Of a stretch of 64,000 bases of DNA, positions 45,216 through 58,455 are shown in pieces. The position numbers were made by a program, and so were the translations under genes. The notes under the pieces were generated by a model that saw only the letters and a list, made by a program, of their open reading frames with translations, had not been told where the DNA came from and made no database searches. Every line of letters starts with the position of its first letter. Positions within the stretch are counted from its first letter, which is position 1. The DNA comes from Gerris lacustris (Eukaryota > Arthropoda > Insecta > Hemiptera > Gerridae). The stretch is taken from NCBI GenBank assembly GCA_951217055.1, contig OX578276.1:29101505-29165504 (forward strand). The letters run 5' to 3'.

Positions 45216-47910
45216 GGGGTATCATGTTTAAAAATGGAAAAACTGGCAAATATAATGTATTGAAACTTTTAAACTAATCTTTATTAGTTTTTAATATAAA
45301 TTAAGATGGAGTAAATGAATAATAGAAAAATAATGTAACCAAAAATCTAAACAAGTTTAATAAGTAATGTTAATTTAACTTAAATATAAATCGTGCATAA
45401 CAAAACATGAAAATGAAATAATAATAGTGCAAAATAATATATCAAATTAAAGAATTAAATTGAATGAATTCTAAATGTTCATAATATGATGGATTTATAT
45501 GCAGCGATCTTATTCCTCTTCAATAGAGCAACATAGGTTCATTTGACTGAGTTAGGGCTGCCAGAGCCGAACTGCCTCCTCCTGTATTATTCTTCAACGA
45601 CCTCTTCAATCTCTTAAATTATCAGCTTTTGTTTGTCAACAAGTGATATCTTCCTCTATATAGCTTCTTTTGCTTGGTGGAAGTCAAATACCTTCGTACG
45701 TTATAAACAAATCAGCCCGTTAATCATACGATTTGTTACAGTATATATAATTAAAGTGTTTCCTGTATATTGATAAAAATTCTATCATTTATGGACACTT
45801 TTTTATTTCATACTCTTTTTCGAAAAACCAGACACGCTACATCGAAACCCAGTTAATCTACGACAGATACATACGCCCAAGATACGCAAAATCGACCTGT
45901 ATACATCTGCGTCTCATAATGGAGTATCTACTGAAGATGGAAAATGTATTAAGAGAAAACGTATGAAATGAAGAAGTATCCATAATTGGTGCATTTTTGA
46001 TTAATCTACAGATAAAACTTTAATTTTAATGTGCCAGTTTTTCCATTTCTATACATGATGCCCCAGATACGCTACATCAACCTTCATTACCTTCGGATAA
46101 GATCGGAAGCAATATATATAAATAGATTATCTTGTAACAACGTCATGACTCTTTAACGTAAATTTGGACTTCTAATTTAATGGACGGTATGCCGCTTTAT
46201 GCGAGAGCCACCAATTTAGTTTTTTTTCGAGTAGCCACAAGGTCGGTTGCCGCATATATGTACGTGTCAAATCCGTAGCTAATAATAATCACTCAGCTCG
46301 GATGCTAAACTTGTCCTTAGACTTAACACCAGCCAATCTGATTCTGTTAATTCTTCTGGTGTGAGAAAATAAAAATCAGTTATTTTTATCGTTTATGTTC
46401 TGAGTTAATCCCAAGAATTCCTTATAAATGCCTCATGAAATATTCTTGTCTTGGAGAAACCATAAGATAATTATCAAGTGATAATGTCAAGAGAGGTGCA
46501 ATTCTGAGTCTTTTGGATTCTTGAAGATGTAAAAGCAATATCTTTTAGAGACCTTGAAGAAGGCTAGACTGGTGAGTCTGAAAGGTCAGCTAATTGAATA
46601 TGACATCCAAGAGGACAAAGTGGACAAGGCGGTGATGTGTGTCTTAGTCTGCATGACATCATTAACTCATACCGCTGTCAGCCAGTATAGATCCGTTAAA
46701 ACTCTAGAAAAACTTCTCCAGCATTCTACATCTTCTCTTTAAACTAGCGGCACTGGTAGATTTAATAAACCGGAATAGAACCTCTCTTGGTTCCGGAACT
46801 ACCGTGACCTCCTGCAAATATTCGCGTGCCTTAGATATTATAGTTTCTGCAAAAATAAGTTAATGCGCACTTCTAGCCTGTTCATGATTTATGTATGCCT
46901 TGCCAGAATTCAATTACTACCATTCCCTTATAATACTCCCCGATAATTTATTGATTTATATTCTTCTTTTATGCCTGAAGCAGACTAATTATACTGTAAA
47001 TTAGAATTGTATTAACATTATTTTTATATAAATAAAAAAAGATTCAAATAATAAATAAAGAGAAAACATTAATCTTTGGATAATGCACTTTAAACATTTT
47101 AAATTATTTCTATGCACTCGAAATTCTTTTATTTTTAACAAATCCTAACAAAAAATCACACACCAATTACAAGGCATTATAACTCTTCCAGTGGTCATTA
47201 TCACAGTAATGTGAAGACTTCCGACTGTAAATAGACGATATTGTGTATTTCTACACATTTTTCGTTTCTCTAAGACCAAATTTTTACTTTTTCTTGAGAG
47301 TAAGTATCGTGATGACGCAACAATTCATTATTTTTGAAATTTTGATTGATTTACACGTTTTAATATCCCTTGAGTCCAAAATGAGGGTTTTTAATAATGC
47401 ACTCTTATGTCTGTCGTGTAATGTCTGCTGCCTGTTGACTGTTAGCTGTGCAGACACGTACAGTACTGGGTCGACGTAGAGTACCCTAAACTACTGCGTC
47501 GATTATATTAAAATTTGCCATACGTGTTCAGAAAACTCACACCCCGAGATCAAATCAAGAAATGTAATTGGCTCTTCATTTTGGGGCGCTGTAGAGGAGA
47601 CGTAACAGAAAAAAACACTCTGCGCCGCCGCGCCGGTACGTTTGTCAAATACTATGAACACTTGATCTCCAATATAGGGTATTAAATGTGAAATATATAC
47701 ACCCGAATTATTAAAAGAATAGTAGTTGGATTGAAAGTGAAAGAAATAGTCACTATAAACATGATAATACATTGTACATTTGTATCTACCTCTTCAGGCA
47801 CATAAAATTCGTTACAGCTAACGAATTGAAGGAATAATCTTAATTCAATAAAATACTTCACCGATACCAAGTTTAAAAAAAAGGTTTGTGATGGCAAAAG
47901 ATACTCTGCC
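45216..47910. other. Long intergenic stretch, no supported gene
   Basis: Mixed AT-rich sequence. A less AT-rich patch at about 45500-45720 and another at 46180-46860 hold only short open frames without motifs. A family E fragment is at about 47480-47560 ('accctaaactactgcgtcg'). Single short exons could hide here but nothing supports one. Confidence 0.35.
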
Positions 47911-47914
47911 AATT

Positions 47915-48400
47915 TGTGTGGCACACAACCTCATCGTGTACTATTAATGAACGGTTTGCAACTGTTTCGATGCCAGTGGAGCACACTTATTCAAATTCAC
48001 ACTTATTTTAAAGCAATAATAAATTTGTGCAGACAGTTTAAATTAATATTGGACCTATTGGAACATTTGTAGGCTACTTTCGATAGCCCGTCCAAATTTC
48101 GTCAAAATCGGACAAGTACATTTAAAGATATAGGTGTTAATAAAAATTAGTTTGCGCTCATGCGGAAAAAAGCAATGGACGAAAAAGGTTGAAATTAATG
48201 TGGCCAACAATGGACTAATTTTGTCCTACCATCGAAATTTTATTAAAGTCGTAGAACTATAGTTTTCAAGATTTGGTGGTTTGCAAAAATGTTGAACCAC
48301 AGACCGACATATAGACTTGACAACAAAAATGTTTATTGTCTGAAACGGATTTCTGTCCAGGAATTTATTAAATCAGACATCAAAAATTTCGTTTTTTAGA
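47915..48400 (-). repeat. Dispersed repeat family B copy, minus strand
   Basis: Contains in reverse 'tttgtgtggcacacaacctc', 'taggctactttcgatagccc', 'gaaaaaggttgaaatta' and 'gtctgaaacggatttctgtc'. Confidence 0.7.
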
Positions 48401-48534
48401 CGCGTCTTTTGAAGGAAATGAAATTAATCAATACTTTATTATTAAATTGTTATAAAGCATTTTGATGCTGAAAGAAGTATATTTTATGAAGTCGATGGTT
48501 TTTATTTTTACTGGTCTTATATTACTTTGCTTTG

Positions 48535-48786
48535 TAAGTTTCATCGCTCATTTCCGTTTCCCCAATTTTAAACCACTTCCCGTGATTCAATCTTCCCGAA
48601 ATTTTGCACATAGATAAAACTAAGGTGAAGAATACAGAAACCCAAAAAAAAAAAAAAAAAAAAGGCGTCAAATTTATTTGCTTTTTAAGTTTCATCGCAC
48701 ACCTATTACGCCAATTTTGAACCACTTCCCGTCATTTAATCTTCCCCAAATTTTGCACATAGATACAACTAAGGTGAAGAATACAG
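48535..48786 (+). repeat. Two tandem ~152 bp units
   Basis: 'aagtttcatcgc' at 48535 and 48687 starts two blocks that both run through 'accacttcccgt', 'aaattttgcacatagata' and 'ctaaggtgaagaatacag'. A poly-A run separates them. Confidence 0.85.
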
Positions 48787-48789
48787 CTT

Positions 48790-49500
48790 GAAAAAGTTGA
48801 AAATAAGACCAGTTCTTAAAAATAGCATTTTTATATTAATTATTTTATTTATTAAATATTGAATAAAAATTAAATGTTTATCCTTGCCTCGATATTTCGA
48901 AGCCTATTCTCATTTTTTCACATTCCTTAAATTTAAGATAGCGTTATAACACGGTAGTTGTATTAACTTTTTTAAAGGTTATACTGTTAAAGAATCCAGG
49001 AAGCACTTATTTCTTTCTTTATATTTATTTTCAGGCCTACTTCCCTTGCCAGATAATCCTCCATTCATCACTTTTATTTCAATACCCCTTCCCTCCCCCC
49101 TCGAAGAGGAAAAAATACGACATCCTCATAAAATTTCTGTCTATTTAGTCTTTCTTCGTTGATAGTCCAGTCAAATGGTAGTTTGAAGTGGAAAGTTCTG
49201 GTGTAATTGATTTTAGTGGTTTAGGTTTATTTTATGTTTTTGGGGGTGCTGAACACGAATCTGAGTTGTCCAACAAAATTTCCTCCCGCAAATATGAGAA
49301 ATCGTCAAAAACAATTTTTTTGTGGTTTTCCGCTTATAAATTACAAAGCAATCTATTCTCGCAAAAAGGGATCCAGTAGTAAAATATAAATGAGAAAATA
49401 ACATTCAATTTATGTATATAACATTTTTTTGTACATCATATGGTTTTCACGGAAATGGGAGTTGAAATATCAGGAAAATCGGTAATTTATGATAAAAGAC
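48790..49500. other. AT-rich intergenic, no gene seen
   Basis: No gene or element recognised. C-rich run at about 49085-49100. Confidence 0.4.
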
Positions 49501-49504
49501 CAGT

Positions 49505-49790
49505 TATTCACCATGATTTAACGAGCAAATTTTCAAATAAATCTACGTATTATTGGCTTATGATAATATACGAAAATTTTGGTTTAGAATTTGGATGGGT
49601 GTTAAAAATAATTTGGTACACAGGGGTACGGGGTACAAAAGACAAAATAGTATGTACGTATGTACCCTTCAAGATGCATGTCAATGGAAAGCTCTTTAAG
49701 AGTACATTAATTGTTGTTATGTACACTTTTGTCATATTTTTAAATAAGAGGGGGGTAAAATGGAAAAAAACCATATTTTTTATGCTATTA
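49505..49790 (+). repeat. Dispersed repeat family A, copy 3
   Basis: Matches 845-1135 over its whole length, without that copy's poly-A insertion. Landmarks: 'attattggcttatgataata', 'cacaggggtacggggtac', 'aagagggggg taaaatgg'. The 132-codon open frame across it is fortuitous. Confidence 0.85.
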
Positions 49791-51120
49791 TTGCGTTTTT
49801 TCCATTTTGCTTCCTTAAATAAAATATATGTATATTAATTAAATCACTTGAAAATGTAAAAGAATAAAAATAAAAATAAATTAAGTTATATTTGATATTT
49901 TCCGAGTTCAGACTTTAAAGTTCACCGCTTAGGCTGAAGCAATGTGAATAAAAAAAAAATAAAAAAAATTATAAGAAATAAAGAATGCATTTAACTATTC
50001 ACTTCAATAAATAGTATTATTATATTATTATTATAACCCTGCATTGCCTTATTACTAGAAGTATACTAAATCATTGATATTGCTCAAATACTTTATCATC
50101 ATTTTACAAGTTTTTTTTAACTTGATATTGTTAATTACTTTTAATTATATGTACCTTGAAATTTTATCTTAAACGCTTAAACTCTATAATGTCTTAATAT
50201 TTTGTTTTTGTTTTATAAAATTCCTTTGTACAAATGAATAAAACAAAAATCTATAATGTTACTGATTCGATAAAGTTGGTATTTTACGATTAGAACAACT
50301 ATAATTATTTAAGCTTCATTTAATTAACAAGGATAATTATCTTTTAATGAAACTATTTAATGCATTTGTTTTATCTGAGATTCCTTAACCTGTGATTTTA
50401 AGACCCATAATGGAAAATAATTATTACTCGATTAGAAATTAACGTATGGAATCTTTAAATGGATATACCATAGAGCTATAAAGTTCATTAATTAGTTAGG
50501 TAAATTAGCGAGTTTTTTTTTTAATTATAATAAATAAATGTTATTTAATACTTGTGTTTTAGGTAGCAATAGAAGCTTTGTGGAGTTAATGCGACGAGTC
50601 TCTGGTGATTTTTTTTCTAAAAATAAGGTTAGAAATACAAATTCCACACTTTATTCTTTTATTTTTAACTTATACTTTTTGCTTCATAAAATCTTTAAGT
50701 GGTTAAGAAGTTTTGTTTTCTTTTTGTCGTCGTCGAGGAGACGTTATCTGGTAAAATAAATTGTTGAAAGAGTTGAACGGAAGACTTGATACCCAGGCTA
50801 ATGAGGCCTTTGTCAAGTTCTTGCTTAGTATTTTAGTATGACCTTCACCTTCACGTATCTTGAGCTGACATTGAATGAAATACAAACGAGAGAGGAAAAA
50901 AAAAGAAAAAAAACAAAAAAAAAACAGAAAAAAGTGTTAAATAAAACAAAATCTTCTTTCCCCATTCCAAGTAATTGACAGAGGTGACATGACCTTCTTT
51001 TAACAAGCCCAAGCGGAACAAGAAAAAATAGTTCAAAAATAGAGTCAAAATAAGAACCAGCTCGTATTAACTTCCCGTAGGGTAGCCTTATTTTATCGGG
51101 TAGAATGAGTACTAGAGCTG
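49791..51120. other. AT-rich intergenic, no supported gene
   Basis: No gene. The purine run at 50895-50935 creates low-complexity reading frames on the minus strand. Confidence 0.4.
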
Positions 51121-51125
51121 TTATA

Positions 51126-51655
51126 ATTGAAGCGAGCGTAAGTGAGCTTCTTACGTTCAACAAACTATGCATCCTGCCTGTGGTTGTGTGTCGGAAACGT
51201 GTGACGATAACTTGAGTAAAAGTTGACCATTTGACCAATTTCGGTGAAATTTGGTACACATGTTCATTTTACCAATGCACATGACGAGTTCGTTGGACAA
51301 CTTTATCCGCCCAAGCGTTCACACGTAACCCGAACATTTGAATATTTTAAATTGGAATTTTAAGATAGAAAAATATTCCAATTTCATATATTCGATGAGA
51401 CAAACGATTTTTGATTAACAAGTTTTTTAGTAAAACCATCAGCGACACAACTATGAAGTGTTAACGATCGCTAAAACTAATAAAGCGGACCTATTATAAA
51501 CGTTTAAAATAGAGAAAAAAAATGTTCTCACCAATATCTTACGTTCTAACGTATCGATTTTAATAAAACTTCTCTTAATGTAATGTCGAAATATGCATGT
51601 AAAATTTCAACCTGATACAAGCTGAAGTGTTATAATAGTTTAAATGGAGATGGTA
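51126..51655 (+). repeat. Dispersed repeat family F, copy 1
   Basis: Begins 'aattgaagcgagcgtaagtg' and parallels 57724-58250 through 'aacaaactatgcatc', 'gacgataacttgagtaaaa', 'aaaaccatcagc.acac' and 'tcttacgttctaacgta'. The right part is lost where the MITE at 51660 follows. Confidence 0.8.
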
Positions 51656-51659
51656 TATA

Positions 51660-52159
51660 CAGGGTGTCCCAGCTAATATGGAACAGCGAAATATCTCCGG
51701 AACCTAAACGATAGAAAGATGTGGTTTTTAGGGTTCGATAATAGCTAGAAATGCGCTTCCCTAAAAAATGCTGAACATTTTCTGTGTTAAGCAGAAGTGT
51801 ATGCAGTTTATATATAAAAAAAAAGTGAACAGGAAGTCATATTGTTTGGACTAGATTTGGATTCTATGCGGCTAAAAATAAGAATTTTTCACTCTTGGAA
51901 ATTTTTTGCTCCGAGCATTAGTTTGCCGTCTGGAAAGCACTGAACCTGCAAAAATTGAAACTTTAAAGTCTATTTTACAGCTAAACTAATGGATTTAGGG
52001 AAAAAATTCAAGATCCAAATTCATACCTTATTTGTAACGGTTTTTGCAAAAAAAAGTGTTCAGCAGGGCTCAATACGTAAAAACATACCAATAATCCATC
52101 TTTCAATTTATCATGGTTCCGGAGATATTTCGCTGTTCCATATTAGCTGGCACACCCAG
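51660..52159. mobile_element. Mariner-like MITE, 500 bp, ~45 bp TIRs, TA target
   Basis: CAGGGTGTCCCAGCTAATAT at the left pairs with the right end, which reads on the other strand CTGGGTGTGCCAGCTAATAT; the match continues to GGAACC for about 45 bp with two mismatches. TA lies directly outside each end (51658-51659 and 52160-52161). TA duplication with CAGGGTG ends fits the Tc1/mariner superfamily. The interior encodes no transposase. Confidence 0.85.
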
Positions 52160-52600
52160 TATAATTTATACTATCTTGATACCGTGCTTAGGACAGAGTA
52201 AAGTATTTTTTTAATTTGATGGGTCTATAAATTACTAATTACTTATTAATTTTTTTGGAAGAAAAGATCATTAAAAGAACATTAAGAAACATTAAAAGTA
52301 TTATAGTAATCGAGGATATTTAGATGTAGTTTCGTTATCCTCTCCCTTATTTTATACCCCCCTCCTCGTGTACCAAATTATTTGCAAAAATCTTAAGTTA
52401 GTTAATTGAAGACTACAGAATGAATAAGAATATATTTGAGTATTAACTTTCTGGGAAAAGCCCGCCTCCTCGTATAGTCATTTTCAAAGTATTAAATTCC
52501 TAACTTCAGAAGATCAGTCGTGCAATACAGTATCATTGCGTGTCGCCATTTTTAATTAAAATTATCGAGTAGAGATCCAATTAATTTCAGTATCGTTTTA
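52160..52600. other. AT-rich intergenic, no gene seen
   Basis: No gene or repeat recognised. Confidence 0.4.
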
Positions 52601-52602
52601 TA

Positions 52603-52995
52603 TACAGGGTGGTCCAAAAGTCCTCCCCCCCCCCCTCTCTTAACTTTTGAACGGTTTGAGATAAATTAATGAAACTTGGGGGATCCGTACCATGTAAAGG
52701 GAAGTTAGTTTTCATGCAATCACGTTTTCATGCAGGCCACCCAACTTCAAAATTTCATATTGGAGTGTATATTTTTGACAGCATATTTGGATTCTACGTT
52801 GAAAAATAATAAAATTTTAGAAGTAACTTTTTTTTCTATCTCCAATATTTTGCCCCCTGTAGGGGGCAAAGATCGTAAAATAACACTTGGATAATAGTAA
52901 ACAAATAACACTTATATCGTTATAAAATCTAAACAGTTTGAAATAAAGTAATGAAACTTGGGGGATCTGTACCATGTACAGGAAAGTGTGTATCG
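52603..52995 (+). repeat. Mariner-like terminal repeat family G, two partial copies
   Basis: 'acagggtggtccaaaagtc' starts a block shared with 11940-12045. The inner part 'aatgaaacttgggggatc' recurs at about 52663 and 52952. The full element is not intact. Confidence 0.6.
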
Positions 52996-52999
52996 CATT

Positions 53000-54780
53000 C
53001 ATTCGCGTAATAGGGGCAACCACCATGTTGCCCCCAGGCTCTGAAATCTACCATTTTTTACATGTTTGCCCTTTATAGGGGGAAAAATATTGGAGATAGA
53101 AAAAAAAGTTTGAAGTAAAATAAGGTGGCGTGGGGGAAAAATTTGGAATAAGTGATCAGAAAAATTAAATGTTAGCGGAATAATTTTAGCTCTAAATTTG
53201 GTGGCGATAACTCTCAAACCTATATAAAACCGATAAAAAAAAAATTATTTTTCGAAAACGGTTTCGACGATTTTGATTTATATAACTTTTTTCAATTTAA
53301 AGACGAATGAAACCATTAAGCCGTTTTTACCGGTAAAAATCTAGTTTCCTAGATACATATTGATGAAAATAAATCTGATTTCACTTGAAATTGAAAGCCA
53401 AGTGTAAACATAACTTGTTGAACACTCATTTAATTATGTTTATTTACAAATTTATTGAATTGATTTTATTGAATTTTAATTTATAGCACTATGTACCTAT
53501 AAGAGAAAGTTTTGTTCAAGTATCAAACAGATTTTGTTTAGTCTTTTTAATAGGTTAGAATGTTTATTTAAGGATTGCCAGAAAATAGGATATTTCTTAT
53601 TCTTAAAAGCTTTGCATTACGTACATTAAATAGAAAATTGCAACTCAGCTGAACCTTATAAGAATGCAATTAAAAAAGGTCAACCTATGAGCTAAAACTA
53701 ATGACCAAATTAGGGTCATAAGAAGGTAAAGCACTCGTGCGGCAGGATATCTTTCACCTGGGAAGGTCACATGTCCGTATCTGTCGGTTAGGGAATGCCG
53801 CATACTGAAGACTAAGTGGTTGGTTTAGGTCGCCGATAGGTGTCGTACGGAGCGGGTTGTCCTAGTGCGGAGTGTTGTGGCCGTTACTTCAGCAAAGTGA
53901 GGGTCGACGACCCTCCTCCATCTCCCGACACATGAAAACCAGCTGCTCTGGACACCGCACAGAGGATGTAGTAACAAAAAACCGACAATCCTCCCACCTG
54001 AGTATATATCCCTGATCAGTACGATAACAGAGTAGTGATATTAAACAGTATGATGCATTATACTGGTAATAAGTCACTGAGAGTATGCTAATCAGTCATT
54101 CCTTTACTGTACCGCAGGCTTAGCATCTAGACACATTCTCAATCTTTTTATTACCACACCGTATCAGCTTCGACAAGCCGGACCTTTACGACTCAAACTA
54201 TTGTCTTCCGCATCAAGACATAACATCTAAAGACACTTATAAAAAGATAATATTATTAATAAATTAACATGTAACTTCAAAATTGAATTAAGCAAATCAA
54301 TTGACAGTAACAACTTAAATGTACCTACATCTTACTATGAGAGTGTTGCTCGAGAAGAACATATGATTTATAGATACAGAGGATAATGACATGCGTGGAG
54401 ATAACATAATGCGAATCAAACATATTTATTTATTTGCAAATACATTTCTTAATGACCTTAAGAAATGTTCCATGTGACTATGGCAGTCACCTTAAGGTAA
54501 TAACAAAAACCGTCTCTGCTCGTAAATTTAAATTTTACTTAATAAGCAAAGCAGCTTTCAGCATTCTTAAGGCCACCATCAGTGCCTAAGAACGTCCAAT
54601 TTACTTATTTACGCTTCATGTATTTCTTCATTTATTGTTATCTATTATTGTATCGGTTAAATTATTGTATACGTTTTACTATTGCAATTAGTTTGTATCT
54701 TGTTGTTCTTAATGAGGGTCTTACAAAGGCTGAAATCTACTTTGCACTATTTTATGTAGATTTACGTATGTTTTCGGTTT
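53000..54780. other. Intergenic; unclassified GC-richer patch 53725-54010
   Basis: A family D/E fragment ('cgaaaacggtttcgacgatt') is at about 53250. At 53725-54010 the sequence is much less AT-rich than its surroundings. I could not assign it to any known element or gene; it may be the tail of a retroelement. Other parts are AT-rich and empty. Confidence 0.35.
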
Positions 54781-54784
54781 CGAT

Positions 54785-54810
54785 TAACAAATTTAGGCGG
54801 AAGGCCCAAA
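54785..54810 (+). repeat. Short dispersed motif shared with window end
   Basis: 'acaaatttaggcgga' followed by 'ggccc' occurs here and again at about 63974-63993, suggesting a further repeat family that continues beyond the window. Confidence 0.5.
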
Positions 54811-54859
54811 AAACTAAAGGGTCCTTGGCTCGATTCCCCGGGTTTTTATCAGTGATGAC

Positions 54860-55077
54860 AAGGTAAATTAATTTTTTTCGGAAAAGTTTCATCACCCCAT
54901 TATAGGGTGTTAGCATGAATTATTTCAAAATTTTAGGATTAGCCGTTATAGGGTGGTTGGGGGGCGACATTTTTGGGTATATTAAAATTTTAAAAAGCAT
55001 ATATATTATATATTTGTAACCTACTTATCAAAAGCTTTCATTTTTTTTTCCACTCGAAAATTAAAAGTAAACAATTT
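54860..55077 (-). repeat. Family H fragment, minus strand
   Basis: Reverse-oriented match to the 302 bp units at 2820-3365: 'tagcatgaattatttcaaaa', 'ccgttatagggtggt', 'aaaagctttcat'. Confidence 0.65.
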
Positions 55078-55078
55078 G

Positions 55079-55336
55079 ACTTTAAATCAAATTATAATTA
55101 TCAATAACTACGGGAGACATACAGAGAAGAATAGACCCCCGGACCGGGACACGAACCACAGATCCTCCTATTAATCCGTTACAGGTGCTCTTACCAACTG
55201 AGCTATACGGGAGAATGATTTTTCTCTGTCGTTACCGATACAAATAGGAGGACCCGTGGTTCGTGTCCCGGTGCGGGGGTCTATTTTTCTCTGTATGTCT
55301 CCCGTAGTTATTGATAATTATAATTTGATTTAAAGT
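55079..55336. repeat. Inverted pair of tRNA-SINE copies
   Basis: 55079-55172 is the reverse complement of about 55243-55336 with roughly four mismatches. The minus-strand copy is longer and includes the SINE head: A box TAGCTCAGTTGG (about 55195-55206) and B box GGTTCGTGTCC (about 55146-55156). The plus-strand copy begins just before the B box. Both share the tail 'tctctgtatgtctcccgtag'. The head-to-head layout mirrors the Penelope pair. Confidence 0.85.
55134..55211 (-). repeat. tRNA-like head of SINE
   Basis: Minus strand 'tagctcagttggtaagagc' gives a good D arm (GCTC/GAGC). The anticodon and T stems do not pair properly, so this is a SINE head rather than a tRNA gene. Pol III A and B boxes are present. 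Confidence 0.7.
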
Positions 55337-55339
55337 AAA

Positions 55340-57715
55340 ATTTAATCTTTCCGTAGTATGAAAACTACCAAAAACTTAAAAATTTGAATAAACAATTTGA
55401 GTTTACCACATATTTTTGCGAATCCTCTACATTTTTCCTATGTGTGGGTCAAACATTTACGGCAGTTTTTAAAATTTAAACTTTTTAGCTTAAACGGTTC
55501 GGGAGATATGAATCGGACAGTCAGACACATCACCCTCGTCATAAGGGTTTTGAGACGGATCTACAAAATCCTCAAAAGCGTGTAAAAATAACACATTTCT
55601 AGCATGTTTGTTTAATTTGAGCTATTTGTATATGTATAGGGCGTGCTTGTCTGCGAGTTAACTATATTGATCTAGGCGGGGTCAGATTTGCCTCCCTTAA
55701 CTCGAAAACACTAGGAGATATGCTGAATCCAAGAATACACTTAAAACAAAACAATTTATTCACACGTACAGCCAATTACATTTATTACATCATATCCTAT
55801 TTTAGTTTTTTAAGATAAATTTATAAATAATTCTAGATATTTAATACTTTAATTTATAATTTGAATTATTAATTGGGTTTTATTGAGATTTTTAATAGCT
55901 GTAAAGTTGTTTACCTCATTACTTGTATAAATAAAAAAATACTCATTTTCTCCATTTCATGGAAAAACATTGAATTACGGATATGTTTTTGGGCATTGAA
56001 TCCACATATTGACATTTCAATTCTTTTCCATAAAGTGGAGAAAACAAGTATACATTTGTCTAATTGATATAGTTGATGGATCTTAAGGTGTTATATAATG
56101 AAACATTAATGTATTTTGATTACCATTTGGTTCGCTAGGAGCTCTGGTATCATTTTATATAAATTTTATAACTTCTATTGACGAAATATAGTACTACCAT
56201 GAAATCAAGTGAAAACCAATCTATAATATAATATAATATCAAACCAATCTTATAATATTTTAACTTCCAGGCACGATATTTAAGGGCTTCACATTTTGCA
56301 ACTCGTTTATTGAAACTTCAGCCCGCTTATAATCAAAATATTATAAAATGAAAACCTAACTACCTCCTGTTAAATCCTAACTTCCTGGCACGATATTTAA
56401 AAGCGTCACATTTTTCATGTTATTTTTTGCGTGACGGAAATTTCTTCCGTACCCCAGAGCTAAAACATATCAATTGTTATAGTTTAAATTCAGCCTAGGT
56501 TCGGTACTGCAAAATATCGAAGACTCATAACGTAGGTATCTTGGTATAAAATACAATCGATACTACTGTCTCACTATCATTGAGGTACGTTTCTGTGATG
56601 CACTGACGTAAAAAAATAATCAAGAAGTGTTTATTAGTTGTTGTTATTTCATAGAAATTGGGCCCTATTATCTCGAAAAACAAAATTTTGACTGAAAGAA
56701 AGATTATTTATTAGATGGGAGGTCTTTTGCCAGTACTTATTAACTACTTTTGGGTACTCTTTTGAAATTAAAATTCTATTAATTATACTTCTTATCTCCT
56801 CATTAAATATATTTCATTATCATTTAAAAAAAAAAAAAAATAAAAAAAAAAAACATTTAATATATCTGCCCGTCTGCCGTGTGGACCCTAAACTACGTGA
56901 CCGATTTCCATGAAATTTGACATAGATGTTTGAAAAATAGTAACTTGAAGTAAAATTAAAAATTGAATTGTATGTCTACATTAGGTAGCATAGCCCTCCC
57001 TCCCCCACCCCAAATAAAAAAAAAATTGAAAATGTTCATTTCTCAAAAATGATTTTGACAATTTTCATTTCAATGTTCTCACAATTATGCTATTTAACTA
57101 TATAAGTCGTTATCCCAAAATAATTTAGAGTCTAAGATATTGAATATAAAATTAATATGATCCCGCTGGGAATCGAAATTGGTCCATGTAAAGCACCATC
57201 TGTTATTATAAAATATTTATATTAAATAAATTGTTATTGGAAATAAATTGAATATAATTATCTTTATATGAGTTTGTCCGGCCACTTTTCAATGATATTT
57301 AAAAAAAAATTAAATATTTTGTGTTTTAGTATAATTTTAGAGACAATTAACTTCTTAAGTGTAGAGTCTGTAACGATTCCATTTGTGTGGTAGATCTTGT
57401 GAAATCAACTGCGGACGAAACATAACTTATCTGACACACGAACAGAAATATTAGGAGATATTAACAAAAGAGATACATTATCTACAAGAAGCAGACATGT
57501 ACAGCGACATCTGATCGCGAATGAATTTGAAATTGATCTGAATGATGATCTGAAATGTGAATGAATTTTGTTTTTTAAACTGTTTTTAACTAGCTCTATA
57601 ATTAAAATAAATTATATATTGTATGAGTGTACATTGTACATGAATAACGTTGTTGAGCATCAAAATTCTAAATTTACATTTATATTGCAGATATTACTTT
57701 TTTTTAAATAAAATA
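55340..57715. other. AT-rich intergenic, no supported gene
   Basis: No gene. A short duplicated block 'ggcacgatatttaa' occurs at about 56271 and 56387. A family E fragment ('accctaaactacgtgaccg') is at about 56885. A broken poly-A tract lies at 56825-56853. Confidence 0.4.
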
Positions 57716-57723
57716 TATTTATA

Positions 57724-57770
57724 TAATTGAAGCGAGCGTAAGCGAGCTTCTTACATTCAACAAACTATGC

Positions 57771-57805
<35 letters not shown>

Positions 57806-58452
57806 AACGTTCACGCGTGTGACGATAACTTGAGTAAAAATTGACCGATTTAGTTGAAATTTGGTATACATGATCCTCTTACTAATACTCAGGCTAAGTT
57901 CGTTGGACAGCGTGATCCGTCCAAGAGTTCGCGCGCAACGCTCGCGTAAACAAGAGGTTCAAAAATTAAATTGGAATTTCAGGACGGGAAAAAATTCTAT
58001 CATCATCTATTCGATGAGACGAACATTTTTTTCAAATACATTTTTTTAGTAAAACCATCAGCAACACCGCTATGAATTAATAAAGATCGCTAAAACTATT
58101 AAAGTGGACCTAAACGTTTAAAATAGAGAAAACAACCTTTTTACCAATATCTTACGTTCTAACGTAACGATTTTAATAAAACTTCATATACACCATCTGA
58201 TGCACAATTGAAACAGGCATGCAAAATTTCAATTTGATATATGCAGTAGTTTGTTTGTAGCAAAGAGATACAAATTAGAAATGTTGAAATGGAGATGTGT
58301 GGTTAAAGGAATAGTAAGAATGCGGGGCGGTTCCCTTACTACTAGCCGCTGTACTACTACCAGACCCATTATCTATCAACTCATCATGATTCACGATAAT
58401 CTATTTTTTCAATATTCAATACATATTTATTACTATACGCTCGCTTCAATGA
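57724..58452 (+). mobile_element. Family F element with 15 bp TIRs, ~730 bp
   Basis: ATTGAAGCGAGCGTA at the left (57726-57740) is mirrored at the right end by TACGCTCGCTTCAAT (58436-58450). The interior parallels copy 1 at 51126-51655 and adds a (GTCT)n run at about 57776-57803. No transposase. A non-autonomous DNA element is likely. Confidence 0.7.
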
Positions 58453-58455
58453 TAG

